Below, piece after piece: positions 33,281-44,689 of a stretch of 64,000 nt of DNA. A model generated the notes under the pieces. It saw only the letters and a list, made by a program, of their open reading frames with translations. It searched no databases and had not been told where the DNA came from. Positions within the stretch are counted from its first letter, which is position 1. Every line of letters starts with the position of its first letter. The DNA is from Dasypus novemcinctus (Eukaryota; Chordata; Mammalia; Cingulata; Dasypodidae), in NCBI RefSeq assembly GCF_030445035.2, contig NC_080673.1, positions 202,760,726 through 202,824,725 on the forward strand, read 5' to 3'. The position numbers and the translations under genes are program-made.

Positions 33281-33772
33281 TGTTCACATGTCAGCTGCTA
33301 GGTTATGTCGTCTAGTCGTCTGGGGGTCAAGCAAGCCCTGGCCTGATTGTTACTGTGAGGTTGGTGCATGGACTTAAATCATAGTCAGTTGACTGCCTCT
33401 ATGGCTGATGACATCTACAACGAACAAAGGAGGTTGCCTTCAACGATGAGAGCAGTCTTCTCATCCAATCAGCTGAAGGCATTTAAAGGAGAACTGGGGG
33501 TTTCAGCAATCAGAAAGAAGAGTGTCTAGCTCTACTCCAGATGGCCAGCTTCTCTTGGGGAATTTATCATCACCTGCATTGGAAGTCCCAACTTGTGTCT
33601 TCTCCTGAGGAATTCAAAGTCACTTTCATCAAGTTTCGTCAAGTTTCCAACCTGCAGCCTGCAACTTGCCAGCCTCCACAGTCATCTAAGCCAATGCCTA
33701 TAATAAATCTTTTCATATTTAAAAGATTTATACCCTGCTGGTTCTGTTTGTCTGGAGAACCCTGCCAATACA
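33281..33772 (+). mobile_element. LTR-like element inserted in L1
   Basis: About 490 bases interrupt the L1. The left part contains gtcagctgctaggttatgtc, and the element contains taataaatcttttcatattt. It ends gtctggagaaccctgccaat followed by aca, reminiscent of LTR/MaLR-style ends. No clear target duplication was resolved, so the class is uncertain. Confidence 0.45.
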
Positions 33773-34319
33773 GATAATTTACATTTTAAAATAGATATTT
33801 AGGACTTTAGTCCATCTAAAGAATACAGGTTCTGTTCGGAGTGAGGTAGGGATTTAATTATACATTTTTGCCATATGATGGAGCTAATTTCCAAATCATG
33901 TATTGCATAGTCCATCCTTGCCCCCCACCCCGATTTATAATGCCACTTCTGTAAATACCAAGTTTCCATTTACGTGCCATTTACAAGGATTTCTATTCTG
34001 TCCCACTTTTTATCTGGCCCATGTGCCAATACCTTACTGCCTTAAACCATACAGCTTTATTAAAAGTCAATATTAAGTAGGACAAATGGCACAGTCTTTG
34101 CTTGTCTTCAAAATTGTCTTGGCTGTTCTTGGATCTAAATTTTCAGTTTTTCATATCCCACTTTAAAAGAAAACCTTGCCACCTTCCTTGAAACTGCCAT
34201 GAATTTGTACATTAACCAGACAAAAAGTTATATCGTTCTCCCCATCCATCAATATGGGCTATCTCTATATTTATTCAGATCTTCTTTAACATCCTTTGAT
34301 TAAATTTGTAATTTTCTTC
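33773..34319 (-). mobile_element. LINE-1, antisense, part 2
   Basis: Resumes with atttacattttaaaatagat. Continues with catacagctttattaaaagt and gtcttggctgttcttggatc, standard antisense L1 wording. Confidence 0.75.
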
Positions 34320-34560
34320 ATAACAGTAATAGCAAACCTTTACTTACAGAAGTTGTTATGTGGCAGGTACAAGACACTTTATTTTTAACTTAATTGTCCC
34401 AACTTCCCTGTGAGGTGGGTACTACTGTTTTCTCCCTTTTACAAATGAGAAAACTAAGGCACGAAGAAGTGAGGGCATTTACCCGGGCCAGTGAGCAGTG
34501 GGGGCTGCCCATTGAACCTGGGAATTCTGGGCTGGGAGGTTAAACTACCTCCCTAAAGGG
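34320..34560 (-). repeat. MIR SINE
   Basis: Antisense MIR: ctgtgaggtgggtactactg, ttacaaatgagaaaactaag and attgaacctgggaattctgg, within L1-flanked sequence. Confidence 0.75.
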
Positions 34561-34564
34561 CTGG

Positions 34565-35154
34565 GACAGCTTTCGTTTGATGTCATCCAGGGATCTTATA
34601 GCTTTTACCGCTACTGTAAATGGCAGTACACTTCTGCATATGTTCTAATTGGTTATTGCTGTTCAGTAGGAATGCTATTGATTTTAGTGTGTTGTCCCAT
34701 ATCAGGCAATTTTGTTGAACTGTCACAAGGTTCTAATCGTTTGATGGCAGTTTCCCTTGGATTTTCTCTCTAGGCAATCTGAATAAAGACAATGTTGGCT
34801 TCTCCTTGCCATTCTTCACCTATTTAGGTCCAGTCCCACTTGCTCTAACACGAGGTCGTGGTGAATAGCAGTGGTGGCAGTGGCCTCTTGGTCTTAGGTC
34901 CAGCAAGGCTTTGAAAGCTCCACCATTAAAAAGGATGGTTGCTGTTGCGTTTTGAGAAAATTCCCTGCCTAGTTCTCCGAGAGAGTGCATCAAGAATGGG
35001 TGTTAAAATATATCTAACAGGCATGGCTTGTGTTCGGCTGATTTGTTTTGCTATGTCTATCGATATGTTGACGTGGTTTTGACCTTTAATCTATTCATGG
35101 AGAGAAGTTACATTAACAGGAGTTTTATCTTTAAACCACCCTTGCCTTCCTCGG
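34565..35154 (-). mobile_element. LINE-1, antisense, part 3 (end of ORF2)
   Basis: Contains tcatccagggatcttatagc, tttgttgaactgtcacaagg and taaaccacccttgccttcct, matching antisense L1 ORF2. The last phrase joins logically to 36091, across the inserted LTR. Confidence 0.7.
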
Positions 35155-36090
35155 TGTGGTGGTTTGAGCTGCATGCACCCCAGAAAAACAGGTTCTTAAA
35201 CCTAGTCCAGGGAAGTGGATTTCACTCAATGGACAGAGTGTCCACCTACCACATGGGAGGTCCGCGGTTCAAACCCCAGGCTTCCTGACCCGTGTGCAGC
35301 TGGCCCATGCGCAGTGCTGATGCGCGCAAGGAGTGCCCTGCCACGTGGGGGTGTCCCCCGTGTAGGGGAGCCCCGTGCACAAAGAGTGAGCCCTGTAAGG
35401 AGAGCCGCCCCGCGTGAGAAAAACACAGCCTGCCTAGGAGAGGCACCACACACACAGAGAGCTGACGCAGCAAGAGGACGCAACAAAAAAAGAGACACAG
35501 ATTCCCGCTGCCACTGACAAGAACACAAGCAGACACAGAAGAACACACAGCGAATGGACACAGACAGCAGACAACTAGGGGGGAGGGGGAAGGGGAGAGA
35601 AAAAATTTTTAAGTAATAATAATAAATATTTTAAAAAATAAAATAAATAAACCTAATCCATTCCTGCGGATGGAACCCATTGTAACGTGGTAAGTAGGGC
35701 CTTTTGAGGAGGATATTTCAGGGAAGGTGTGGCCCGGCCCAATCAGGATGGGCCTTCGTCCCATTACTGGAGCCCTTTATCAGAGAATGACAGACAGACA
35801 GACAGAGAGGGCCACAGAGGGAGCAGCCCGAAGCTGACCATCCGCAGAACCCAGAGGAGAAGGGAGAGGCCAGAAGAGGCTGCCAGGTGCCTTGCCAGGT
35901 GACAAGCTAAGGGCCGAGGACCGCCCGCAGCCAGCCCCGCAGAGCCACCATCTTCGGGGAGAAAGCATCACCCTGGTCACGCCTAGACGTGGACTTTTCT
36001 CCTAACCTCAAAACCGTGGGCCGTTAAGTTCCCATCGTTTAAGTCAAATCATTGCACGGTATTTGCTTGAACAACCAAGGAAATTAAACA
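35155..36090 (+). mobile_element. MaLR/ERVL-like LTR with a nested SINE
   Basis: Starts tgtggtttgagctgcatgca and ends aaccaaggaaattaaaca. The flanks ctcgg (35150-35154) and ctaga (36091-36095) are compatible with a decayed 5-bp duplication. Internal features include aatcaggatgggccttcgtc and a nested SINE at 35210-35648. Without the SINE the LTR is about 485 bases, similar to the two copies at 1.6 and 16.8 kb, though its sequence is different. Confidence 0.65.
35210..35648 (+). mobile_element. DAS-type SINE nested in the LTR, with TSD
   Basis: Head gaagtggatttcactcaatg, B-box cggttcaaaccccagg, full body, A/T-rich tail. Flanks aaacctagtcca (35198-35209) and aaacctaatcca (35649-35660) match at 11 of 12 bases, so both ends are well set. 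Confidence 0.93.
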
Positions 36091-36660
36091 CTAGAACAAG
36101 CCCGACATGATCCTAAGATTTTATCTATATCCAAATACACCATGTTTTTATTATGCATATTTCATGTATTATTATATGTTATATAATATTGTACATATAT
36201 ATTTGTATATATTGCTAGGTTTGTTGTGATAATATTTTGAATTTTTGCATCTGTATTTAGAAGTTAGGTTATATTTTCTTGCACTTTTCAATCAAGGCTA
36301 TACTTACATCATAACATGAGTTAAGGAACTTTCCCTCTTTTTATGTTTTTATGGACTATTTTATATATGACAGATCAGAGTCCTTGAAAGCTTGGTAAAA
36401 AATCACCTGTAAAACTGTTTGCCCATATGCTTTGTTGAGAGGGGTTTTTAACTAGATTTAATTTCTGTAATAGTCATTGGTGTATCCACACTTTCTACTT
36501 CTTGACTCTTTTTTTCTTTTTTTAATCGTTTATCCCCTTACCTAAACATACTTTTCTTCTATAATTTTGGCATAAAATTTATAATATTTTTTATGATTAA
36601 AAAATCTACAGCATCTGTTGCACAATGACTGTTTTGTTTATCAAACGCTAAACATTGTTT
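36091..36660 (-). mobile_element. LINE-1, antisense, part 4 (reverse transcriptase region of ORF2)
   Basis: Contains tgctaggtttgttgtgataa, tattttgaatttttgcatct and aagttaggttatattttctt, antisense to the L1 ORF2 polymerase domain. It is heavily mutated with no open frame, so no active copy is present. Confidence 0.7.
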
Positions 36661-36961
36661 TACTGACTGAATAACTCAATCAATGAAAAGCCAAAATCAG
36701 TGAAACCAGTTAGATAGAATGTTTCCTACAAGAGTGCAGCAACACAGGGAAATGTTAATTTTCGATGCTAACGTCATCACTAAGTCCTTGCAGCAATTAT
36801 TCACCATTCTATTCATTTAACTTAAAATTATATATCAGGTCTGCAGCAGACATTGGAGAGGAAAGCAATGAACAGCACATATTCCTACCTTCAGGGTCCC
36901 GAGGGGACCACAGTCCTGTGCGACAGACAGACAAGGAAGCAGATGATCACAAACCACATCG
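36661..36961. other. Non-coding spacer
   Basis: No feature recognised. Confidence 0.3.
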
Positions 36962-37262
36962 CGGGAAGCAGATGTGGCTCAACTGATAGAGTGTCCGTCC
37001 ACCATATGGAGGGTCCAGGGTTCAAACCCAGGGCCTCCTGACCTGTGTAATGAGCTGGCCCACACGCAGTGCTGCTGCATGCAAGGAGTGCCGTGCCACA
37101 CAGGGACACCCCCATGTAGGGGTGCCCCACACGCAAGGAGTGCGCCCCACAGGGAAAGCTGTCCTACATGAAGAAAGCACAGCCCACCCAGGAGTGGCAC
37201 CGCACTCATGGAGAGCTGACACAGCAAGATGATGCAACAAAAAAAGAGATGCAGTTCCCCAG
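36962..37262 (+). mobile_element. DAS-type SINE, 3' truncated
   Basis: Head gcagatgtggctcaactgat, B-box gggttcaaaccc, body to agagatgcagttccccagtg. The tail and poly(A) are missing, and the element runs straight into a MIR. Confidence 0.85.
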
Positions 37263-37435
37263 TGCCGCCAGATAATGCAAGCCTCCTCCAAAGTTCTCGT
37301 GGGTAACTTCGATTATTATCACCATTGCACAGATGAGAAAACTGAGGCTTAAAGAGGTGACCAACCTGTGCTAGATAACACATGAGCCATGGATGGGACT
37401 CGAACCCAGGCAGCCCGGTTGTACAGCTCAGCTCC
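37263..37435 (-). repeat. MIR SINE
   Basis: Antisense MIR with a well-kept core: ttgcacagatgagaaaactg, aggcttaaagaggtgacc, gactcgaacccaggcag. Confidence 0.8.
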
Positions 37436-37439
37436 AAAT

Positions 37440-37690
37440 CTCTCCCCATCTGAAATGTCCACCTCCAGCCCTGCAATCCCATATCCCACTCCTCTGCTGT
37501 ATTGTTGACTCCTTGGCATTTACTGCTAGCATATATTTGGCCAACATATTCTGTTTTTTGTTTGTTTCCCCCACTAGAATGTCAGCCAAGAGGACAGAAT
37601 GCTCACCTGTGTTGGTCGGTGCTGTAGGTTCCCCAGGCCTGGCACATAGTAGTTGCTCAGTTAGTACATGTGGGGTGACTCTGGGAACAG
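37440..37690 (+). repeat. L2 3' end
   Basis: Contains tgtttcccccactagaatgt, ggcctggcacatagtagttg, the standard L2 tail. Confidence 0.75.
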
Positions 37691-39029
37691 AAGGATGATG
37701 AGGGGAGCCTCCTGCTTCCTCTCCCTGGCACTGTGGTGGCTCTGTGGGGCGGGGGGGAGGGGAGAGGGGGTGCAGGCTGGCTCAGGAAGCCCCTGTGTGA
37801 GGAGGCGATCAGGGCCAGGCTGGGGTGGGGAGCTCCCTGGACGAAGGCAGGGGGCCGCTCAGGGAAACAGGTCCAGTCCAGGTGTCCCTCAGGGAGCCAG
37901 GGAGGACAGTCCAAGGGGCTGTCAGAACCCAGAGGGCCTTGGAGAGCCAGGAAGCAGGTGCCCAGGCCCATCAAGGTGGGCTGGGGAGACCACGGCCACC
38001 GCCGGCCTCTACCTGCCGGCCTCGCTGCACGGCCTGAGGGGACAGTGTCCTCAAACGCCCAGCGGTGCCAGGGGCCATTGGGGGTACTGATCAGAGCTCT
38101 CTGGTTGCATGTGACAGAAAGTCAGGAGGAAAAAGAAAGCCAGCTGAGCAAAAAAGAAGACGGAAGCCCAAGGCTTTCACAGTGGGCCCAGCCCGGGGAG
38201 CAGCGGGCTGAAGCTCCATCAGCCTCTGCCTCTCCGCCGCCAGGTGCACGGGGTGGCCTCAGCCTCTGCTGCCGCCAGCCGGCTTCTCAGAGGGTGGCCT
38301 GGGCACAGCCAGCAGCAGCTCCAAGGTCACAGGGGCTGGTCACTGCAGGCTGGGATGGCCGGCCTCGGAGTGGCCTCTCCAGGGTCACGCACTGGAGACT
38401 GAGAAGGGGGCTGGCGAGGCCCTGCGAGGGCCCCGTTAACCACCTCCACACACGCGCCACAGCCGCGGCGGGCTCTGCTGGACGCACTGCCAGCTGCCGG
38501 GCGCACCTGAGCGCTACGGCGTCTTCCTGCATCTGCACCCCAAGGCCCTCCCAAGGCCACTGGGTCTTGAGGTTAACGCCCCGGGAGCGACCCTCGACCA
38601 ACATGAGCTGGGGATCCCTGGAAAAGGCTCCCGCCTCCTGCCTTTCCGGGGCTGGTTCTGGAAACTTCTGTACGCTTCTCAGTGGAATGGGGCCCCCGTT
38701 CCCTACAGCAGTGACCCAAATAATGCACCCTGGGATGCCCTCCCAAATAAACGCCCCCTCAGGCTCGGCTTTCTGGGACCCCAACTGTAACGCAGTGCAA
38801 AGTGGGCCCCTTGGATTTGGAGACTGCGCAGCCAGCACGTGAGGTGTGGGCCGTGCGGAGAGCAGCGAGCGGGCCTTGGGCGCAGGACTGGGCTTCAGCG
38901 TCGGGGTCCCTGGGCCACGGGAGGCCGGCAAGAGAGGAGAGCAGCCGGAACACTGGGCACCTCATCTGTGCACAGCTCAGGCCTGGGGAGGAAGGCAGGC
39001 ACCCACTCCCACAATGCAGAGACACTCGG
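37691..39029. other. GC-rich non-coding spacer
   Basis: An ancient unclassified repeat phrase lies at about 38095-38115 (ctctggttgcatgtgacaga). Long frames are GC artefacts. No exon was recognised. Confidence 0.35.
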
Positions 39030-39215
39030 CCAGCCTGGCCATCGTACGGTGTGCACCTGCTGTATGCAAGCTGGCCATCATACAGTATACACCTGCTACA
39101 TGCAGGCTGGCTGTCATACAGTATGCACCTGCTGTGTGCAGGCTGGCTGTCATAGAGTATGCAATTGCTGTGTGCAGGCTGGCCATCATGCAATGTGCAC
39201 CTGCTGTATACCAGG
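39030..39215 (+). repeat. 36-bp tandem repeat, about five copies
   Basis: The unit is ggctggccatcatacagtat plus gcacctgctgtatgca, with point variation between copies. The same residues recur in the plus-strand frames (LAIIQYTPATCR), a repeat effect. Confidence 0.85.
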
Positions 39216-39339
39216 CAGGGCACAAGGCACTTTGCTCACCCAGTCTACACTGAGCAGCTGGTGCCGCGGGGCCCGTTCGGCAGATGAAGTGGGTGCTTAT
39301 GTGGCTCACGTTCATAGGGCTGTGGGGCTGAGCTAGATC
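39216..39339. other. Short spacer, MIR-like
   Basis: The phrase ggcacaaggcactttgctca suggests a MIR remnant. Confidence 0.3.
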
Positions 39340-39640
39340 TGGGTTAGCACTTCCCCAGCTCCTCCTCTGGCTTCTTCTCCTTCGGTCTCAGCTCAAATGT
39401 CCCCTCCTCAGAGAGGCCTTCCTGGATGTGACCCCATCCCAAATGGCCCCGCCTGTCCCTCTGCAGCCTCTTAGCCTTCTCCACCTTTCTTCCCGGTTGG
39501 CATTATTATATTTCAACGTGTAACAGCCTAGTTGACATTACACTTGTTCACTTATTCCCTGTCTGTCTTTCTCTTTAGAACACAGGCTTGGCAGGTGCAG
39601 GCCTCCCAGCTAACACGGTGCCTGGCTCGGAGCAGGTGCT
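39340..39640 (+). repeat. L2 3' half
   Basis: Contains cagctcaaatgtcccctcct, cagagaggccttcctggatg, cttattccctgtctgtcttt and ggtgcctggctcggagcagg. Confidence 0.8.
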
Positions 39641-40419
39641 CGCCCCCCCCCTCCAAGCCCTGCTGTAAGGGAGGAAGGCAGAACCCGGCAGCGGACGTGA
39701 GTGGGAGCAGGCGCAGCCGGAGGGGCTGGAGCTGAGCCCGAGGCCACAACTCCCCTCCCTAGGCTGCTGCAGAGACCCTGCCTCCCCCCTTCAACAGTAC
39801 AGCAGCCCCCCGGGGTTCCCAGGGGCACCCCCAGCCAGCATGGGGGCGGCTGCTGCTCACGCGCCCATGGGGAGCATCGCAGACCCCTGAGGGGGTCCAT
39901 ATGGGGCTCGGGGCTCCCCATCCTGGCATGGCCGCAATGGACGTGGTGAGGGGCCGCCTCCCTCGTTAGGCAAGGGGCTGTGACGCAAAGTGCAGCCCCC
40001 ACGGCTGCCAGGCAGGAACCTGGCACCCCACAACACACACGCGAGCCTGCGAAGAGCACTGTGGGAGGAGCATGCATTCCACGCGGGGCGGGCCTCCCTC
40101 CAGCTCTTCTCTCTATGCCCCATGTGTCCTGATCTCTCTCCCAGAGACAAGGGGTGACTCGGCCTCAGGGCCTGACCCTGCGGGACCCCTGGTCCAGGGG
40201 GAGCCACCCGAAGCACTGACGAAAGAGGAAAGCTCAGGGATGGGGGAGGGGTCCCACGGGGTCAGGGAGGGCTTCACAGGGGAGGGGACATTTGAGCCGG
40301 GCCTTGAAGAATGAGTAGGAGTTTGCTGGGAGGAAACGGCAGGAAGGGTGCGTCTGGTCGAAAGGACGGCAGGTGCAAAGGCGAGAAGGAGTAACCACAG
40401 CAAGTGTCGTCGATCAGAC
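39641..40419. other. GC-rich non-coding spacer
   Basis: Sequence at about 40262-40400 (gacatttgagccgggccttg, aagaatgagtaggagt) resembles an ancient mammalian repeat that I could not name. No exon was recognised. Confidence 0.35.
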
Positions 40420-40530
40420 CGTGAGCTCCTTCTGAAGGCTCCGTAGCCCAAATGGAATCGTCATAACCTCCCCGGGGAGGGTGTTATACCACCATTTCCC
40501 ACACAAGAAGGCTGTCTCGAAGCAAGAGAA
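40420..40530 (-). repeat. MIR fragment
   Basis: Antisense: gtcataacctccccgggg, ccatttcccacacaagaagg, gagccaggtcacaatg. Confidence 0.45.
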
Positions 40531-40546
40531 GCTTGAGCCAGGTCAC

Positions 40547-40570
40547 AATGTGTGTGTGTGGGGGGGGGGG
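40547..40570 (+). repeat. TG repeat followed by G run
   Basis: Five TG units then ten G bases. Confidence 0.8.
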
Positions 40571-40737
40571 TCAAGAAAGAGGAGGGCTGCGGTGTAGTAC
40601 CTGCTTCAGGCAGGAGGGTCTTCTCGTGTCCTCTACCAACAAGTCCCTGCTGTTCTGCCAACGTTTTGCACAGCAAGCTTGGCTTACTTCCTGGCTCTTC
40701 CAGAAGGCTCCATGGACCTCTCGACTCACATGCATCA

Positions 40738-40812
40738 CACCCCTCCCTCCCTGCATCCCTCCTTTCCTTCCCCCTTATTCTCCCTCCTCTCCCTCCCTTC
40801 CGCTCACTCTTC
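40738..40812 (+). repeat. Polypyrimidine tract
   Basis: About 75 bases of nearly pure C/T (ccctccctccctgcatccct and similar), capable in principle of triplex formation. Confidence 0.75.
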
Positions 40813-41249
40813 CTGCCCATCCTCCAGGTGCTGGAGACCCAGAGGCACCCCAGACCCGGTCCCTGCTCCCAGGTACTCCCAAGCCGGTGGGACAGACAGA
40901 CACGAGAAGCCAGTGGTAAAGTGTTGTGGTAAGAGCTCCTCTCTTCTGCCGACTCTGAACATTAGCACCGGTGCCTGCCGGGAATGCCGTGCCGAGCAGA
41001 AGCCTGAGACCGGGTCTATGAGCACTCAACTAGTAATGTCTGTCATGGGCACAGGAAGCAGTGGGGTGGAGGGGTTAGCTTCCCAAGTATTAGCCAATTA
41101 GGTAAAAAACATTCTCAGGGCACTACGGGAGCCGAGAAGGAGGGTTTGGCTGCCCCAGGCGGGGCCAGTGGGGACCCCTGGTCTTCCTTCCCTGATTAAA
41201 CCACCGTCATCAGAGTCGCTGCTCAGTGATGCGGGCTTAACAGGAAGAG
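40813..41249. other. Non-coding spacer
   Basis: No feature recognised. Confidence 0.3.
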
Positions 41250-41465
41250 AGCTCAGCCGGTGCCAGGTCTGTGCCTCGCTCTGGACCAGGTGATTTTCTT
41301 TAATAATTGCACTTATTTCTGTGCAGTAGTTATGATCATCTCCGTTTTATAGAGAGGGAAGGAAAATGAGGGTCGCAGAGATGAAGGAACTTGTCCGAGG
41401 TCACATGGGAAAGAAACCTTGTAAAAGAGCCAGCATGCAGCCCAAGCTACCCGGCTGTGAGGCCA
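41250..41465 (-). repeat. MIR SINE
   Basis: Antisense MIR: gtgccaggtctgtgcctcgc, ccgttttatagagagggaag, ttgtccgaggtcacatggga. Confidence 0.75.
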
Positions 41466-41533
41466 TAAACCAGAGAAGCCATAAATTCCTAGTGAAGGCA
41501 AAACAAAACCAAACAAAAAAGGCAAACCCTCCC

Positions 41534-41845
41534 TGTTGGTGCGACTTTAAGCCTGCACACTCCTAAGCACACGGCTTATCTGTTCTAGACCCAATCCTGC
41601 TACGTCCCCGTAGCGTCAAGGACAGGCGTTCGCCATTGGAAATCCTGCCTTGGCTCTGTGCTTTCCTTGCCCTCACCCCATATAAGCCCCGGAACCCCCG
41701 GGCTGGCCTGGAGCGCTCTGCAGAGCCCCGGAGCCACCCAGGCCCGGCTCACGGTTTGTAAATTCCCTAATAAACTGTCCCTCTTTTGCTCGGTGCAGTG
41801 GCCTGCTTCTGGGTTCTGGTCCCAAGGGGGCGTTGAACTTTGGCA
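41534..41845 (+). mobile_element. Endogenous retrovirus solo LTR (class I-like)
   Basis: Compact LTR anatomy. A TATA-type box (catataagccc) lies at about 41680. It is followed within about 90 bases by an R region with the polyadenylation signal (ccctaataaactgtccc) and then a U5-like stretch ending gcgttgaactttggca. TG...CA ends are plausible but no target duplication was clear. No gag, pol or env sequence adjoins it, so it is a recombined solo LTR or a fragment. Confidence 0.65.
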
Positions 41846-42139
41846 GATCCTACTCTATAGGCTCATGGGCAGCCGCTGGCCCTGCCGCCCCGCCACCCTG
41901 CCACCCTCCGCCCACCCGCGCCCCACCCTGCGCGTTCCTTGCCACAGGGGTCACGGGCCATCTTCCAAGCGGCCGGCAAGGAAGGGCCTGAACCCGGGCT
42001 CAGCCACCTCTTGCCAGCCCCTTCCCCGGATGCCTCGTCCTGCTCATCCACTCAGTCCAGGTGGGTGGGTCACACGGCTCCGGCAAAAAGGCGCCAGCGC
42101 GACACCTGGGGCAGCACCTGGGTGAAAAGGGACCCCTCC
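41846..42139. other. GC-rich spacer
   Basis: No feature recognised. Confidence 0.3.
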
Positions 42140-42560
42140 TCCCCCAAGTCTCCGGCTCCTCCTGCCTCAGTGTCCTCACAGGGCTCTCAAGACCCCCTGC
42201 ATCTGCTCCCCCAGCCACTGCTCCCTCCACTCCAGCCACACCCGACCCCCTGCCCAGCACCACCCCCTCAGGCCTTCGCACCTGCCGTTCCCCTGCCTGC
42301 CTTGTCCTTCCTGCAGGTATGTCAAGCCTCAGTCCTCACTTCCTTCAAGACTCGGCTCCAACGTCACCCTCTGCACAAAGCCAGCCCTGAGCCCCCACTT
42401 TGCAAGGGCAACTGCCCCCTCTACAGCCCACCTCCGGTCCATGGCCCCCGCTCCTTTCCCATGGCGTTTCTCACTTTTTAACGTAAGACCCACGATGCTA
42501 CGTACTGTCTGTCTCCCCCATCACCGGTGCACCCCCAGCAGGGCATACAATAAGCATCAA
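42140..42560 (+). repeat. L2 3' half
   Basis: Contains ccctcaggccttcgcacctg, cagtcctcacttccttcaag, ctcggctccaacgtcaccct and a degenerate tail at about 42530. Confidence 0.65.
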
Positions 42561-44427
42561 TTCGTGTTAGCAAGAGGACAGCACTGGGGAGAGGCACGAG
42601 CTGTTTATAAAGTAGAAGCAAACACAATACATCCAGAAGCAAGACTGCATTCTTCCTACCCCGGGCAGACCAGCAACGATATGCTACAAATCCTACACGT
42701 ACCAAATCGATTTACTGCAAAATAAAGCATCACTTCACACTGGTGTGTTTCTGAAAGAGAAGCACATGCCAGCAGCGGCTGTCCCCGCCTGCAGGGCAGG
42801 ATGGCAAGCCCGAGTGGGCAGACGCTCTCAGGCTCGCCCTAATTGCCTCTAACAGTTCCCTGCTCCTCCGGGGCATTGAAATCCTGCCCCTGGCCCCATG
42901 AAGGCCATTCTCTTTTTGTCGGCCCTTTGGTCGGGAGCCAGAGCTTGTAGCTTTAAAAATCACCCTCGCGCCACCCACCTCAGTGTACTCTGTTACCTAG
43001 CAACAGCCATAAATCAACAGAACGTGCTGGAATGTTGGAACCAACCTCGCTGGCTGGTGAGGCTTTGACCTTTTTTAACCCTAACGTGCCCATCTGTCTC
43101 CGAGCGGCACCCGCCTCGGGTGTCCTGCCTTCAGGGAGCGCCTGGGTTTGTGTATTTTTAAATGACCCCTGACCTGTCCGATCTTCCACCGTGAGTCTTT
43201 CGTGCGCCCTGGTGAAGCTTCTCTTTGCACTCTGGCCAGCGCCCAGGGCCGGTGGCCAAGCCTGTCCGTCCAGCCTGAACGCCTCTGTCTCGGCCCCACA
43301 GGAGGGGCCCGGGTGGCCCTACAGGGGGTCCAGAGACACCAGGGACCGCCGTTCCTTCTCGCAAGTCCCCAAACAGCCCATCCCCGTAGCTCCCTGGACG
43401 GGTCCATATGAAGGTCGAGCCCCTCCCTGGGGCGTCCAGGGGAGCCCTGTGCCCCCCACCTGCGGTCACTCATGTGTTCAACTGTGTGGCCTCCAGCCGC
43501 AGAGCCCTTTTGTGCCCCAGGAGTAAGGCCTGGCCCTGCCCTCAGGAGCCTGCATTCCATGAGGGGAGCTGAGCAGACAGGGCCCCCACCACAGACGCAA
43601 CAGGAACGGGGCCAGCCCTGCCCCACCTGGGGAGGCGTCTAGGGCTCACCTGGGGAGACACCAGGGACCACACCTGGGGCGGTGCTGGGGGAGGGAGGGG
43701 CCCGCCTGGGGAGGCGCCGGGAGCCCCACAGAGGTGGCTGGATATCTGGACATGGGCAGGAGACAGCACACCTGGCCCTTCCCAGAGCTGCTGCAGTTCG
43801 GGGCGCTGGAGAGTCGGGGTGCACCCACAGCCTGGCCTGCTGCAGGGCTGCTGTGTGTCCCAGGAGGAAGAGGCAGGCAGAGCCACCACGCTGGGTGCCC
43901 AGTGAGCGGCTCTCGGGGTACTAGAGTGAGGGGGCTGGAGGTGCCCCCACGCGGCCGAGCTCCGCTGCCGTCAGGTCAGCGCGGCGACCCCACCTGCGCC
44001 CGCCCACCTACGCCCGCCGAGTGACAGCACACGCACCGGGCCCGGAAACGCAGCAGCAGGGGGCAGGGCAAGAGGCACTGCCGACCGGGCCCCTCGGGAG
44101 CAGGGACAGTGGCCGAGGTGGCCTAGAGCCCGGCATGATGCCTGGCATAAAGCCGTGTCCCTCCCTGCCCACCGTGCCCTCCAGGGAGGGGACAGGCACA
44201 GACGTTGGGGTCGGATCTGGGTTCAAATCCAGGGTCGGGCGGTGATCCAGAAGAATACCCGCACCAAACAGGGGTGAGTGGGACGGGCTGGGTGCGCTCC
44301 TCGCCTGGAACTGGAGGCGACGGGTCACAGAGCCCCTCGCCGAGCACGTGTCAAGCTGCTTTGCAGCGAGACTGCGGCCCAGTGGGAGAGACGGCCATTC
44401 TGCTCGCTCGCCCGGGTTCTCCGGCAC
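42561..44427. other. Mostly GC-rich non-coding spacer
   Basis: Local internal repetition at 43635-43730 (cacctggggagacaccaggg, gcctggggaggcgccgggag). A MIR-like phrase sits at about 44215-44240 (atctgggttcaaatccaggg). No exon was recognised. Confidence 0.35.
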
Positions 44428-44660
44428 CGTGTATTAGTTTCCTGCAGCTGCTATAACAAATGACCACAAATTCAGGGCTTAAAACAACAGACATTATTCT
44501 CTCACGGTCCTGGAGGCCAGAGTTCAAAATCAAGGTGTGGGCTGGGCTGGCTCCCGGCGGCTGAGGGAGGGGGCCCTGGCCTCTCCCAGCTGCAGGGGCC
44601 ACGGCAGCCCCCACATGCACCTCAGCCTGTAGGTCCAGTTTCTGCCGCTAACCCCGAGTC
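44428..44660 (-). mobile_element. MLT1-type MaLR LTR, 3' end, antisense
   Basis: Begins gtgtattagtttcctgcagc, continues ataacaaatgaccacaaatt, then ctctcacggtcctggaggcc, the antisense end of an MLT1 LTR. Confidence 0.75.
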
Positions 44661-44689
44661 TCTCGTCCCCTTCTCCTTTCTCCTATGAG

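Noticed and set aside
35210-35560. Short conserved-looking protein frames repeated at many sites (for example ending in EPRTSHVV)
   Set aside because: These are translations of the same DAS SINE body in different copies.
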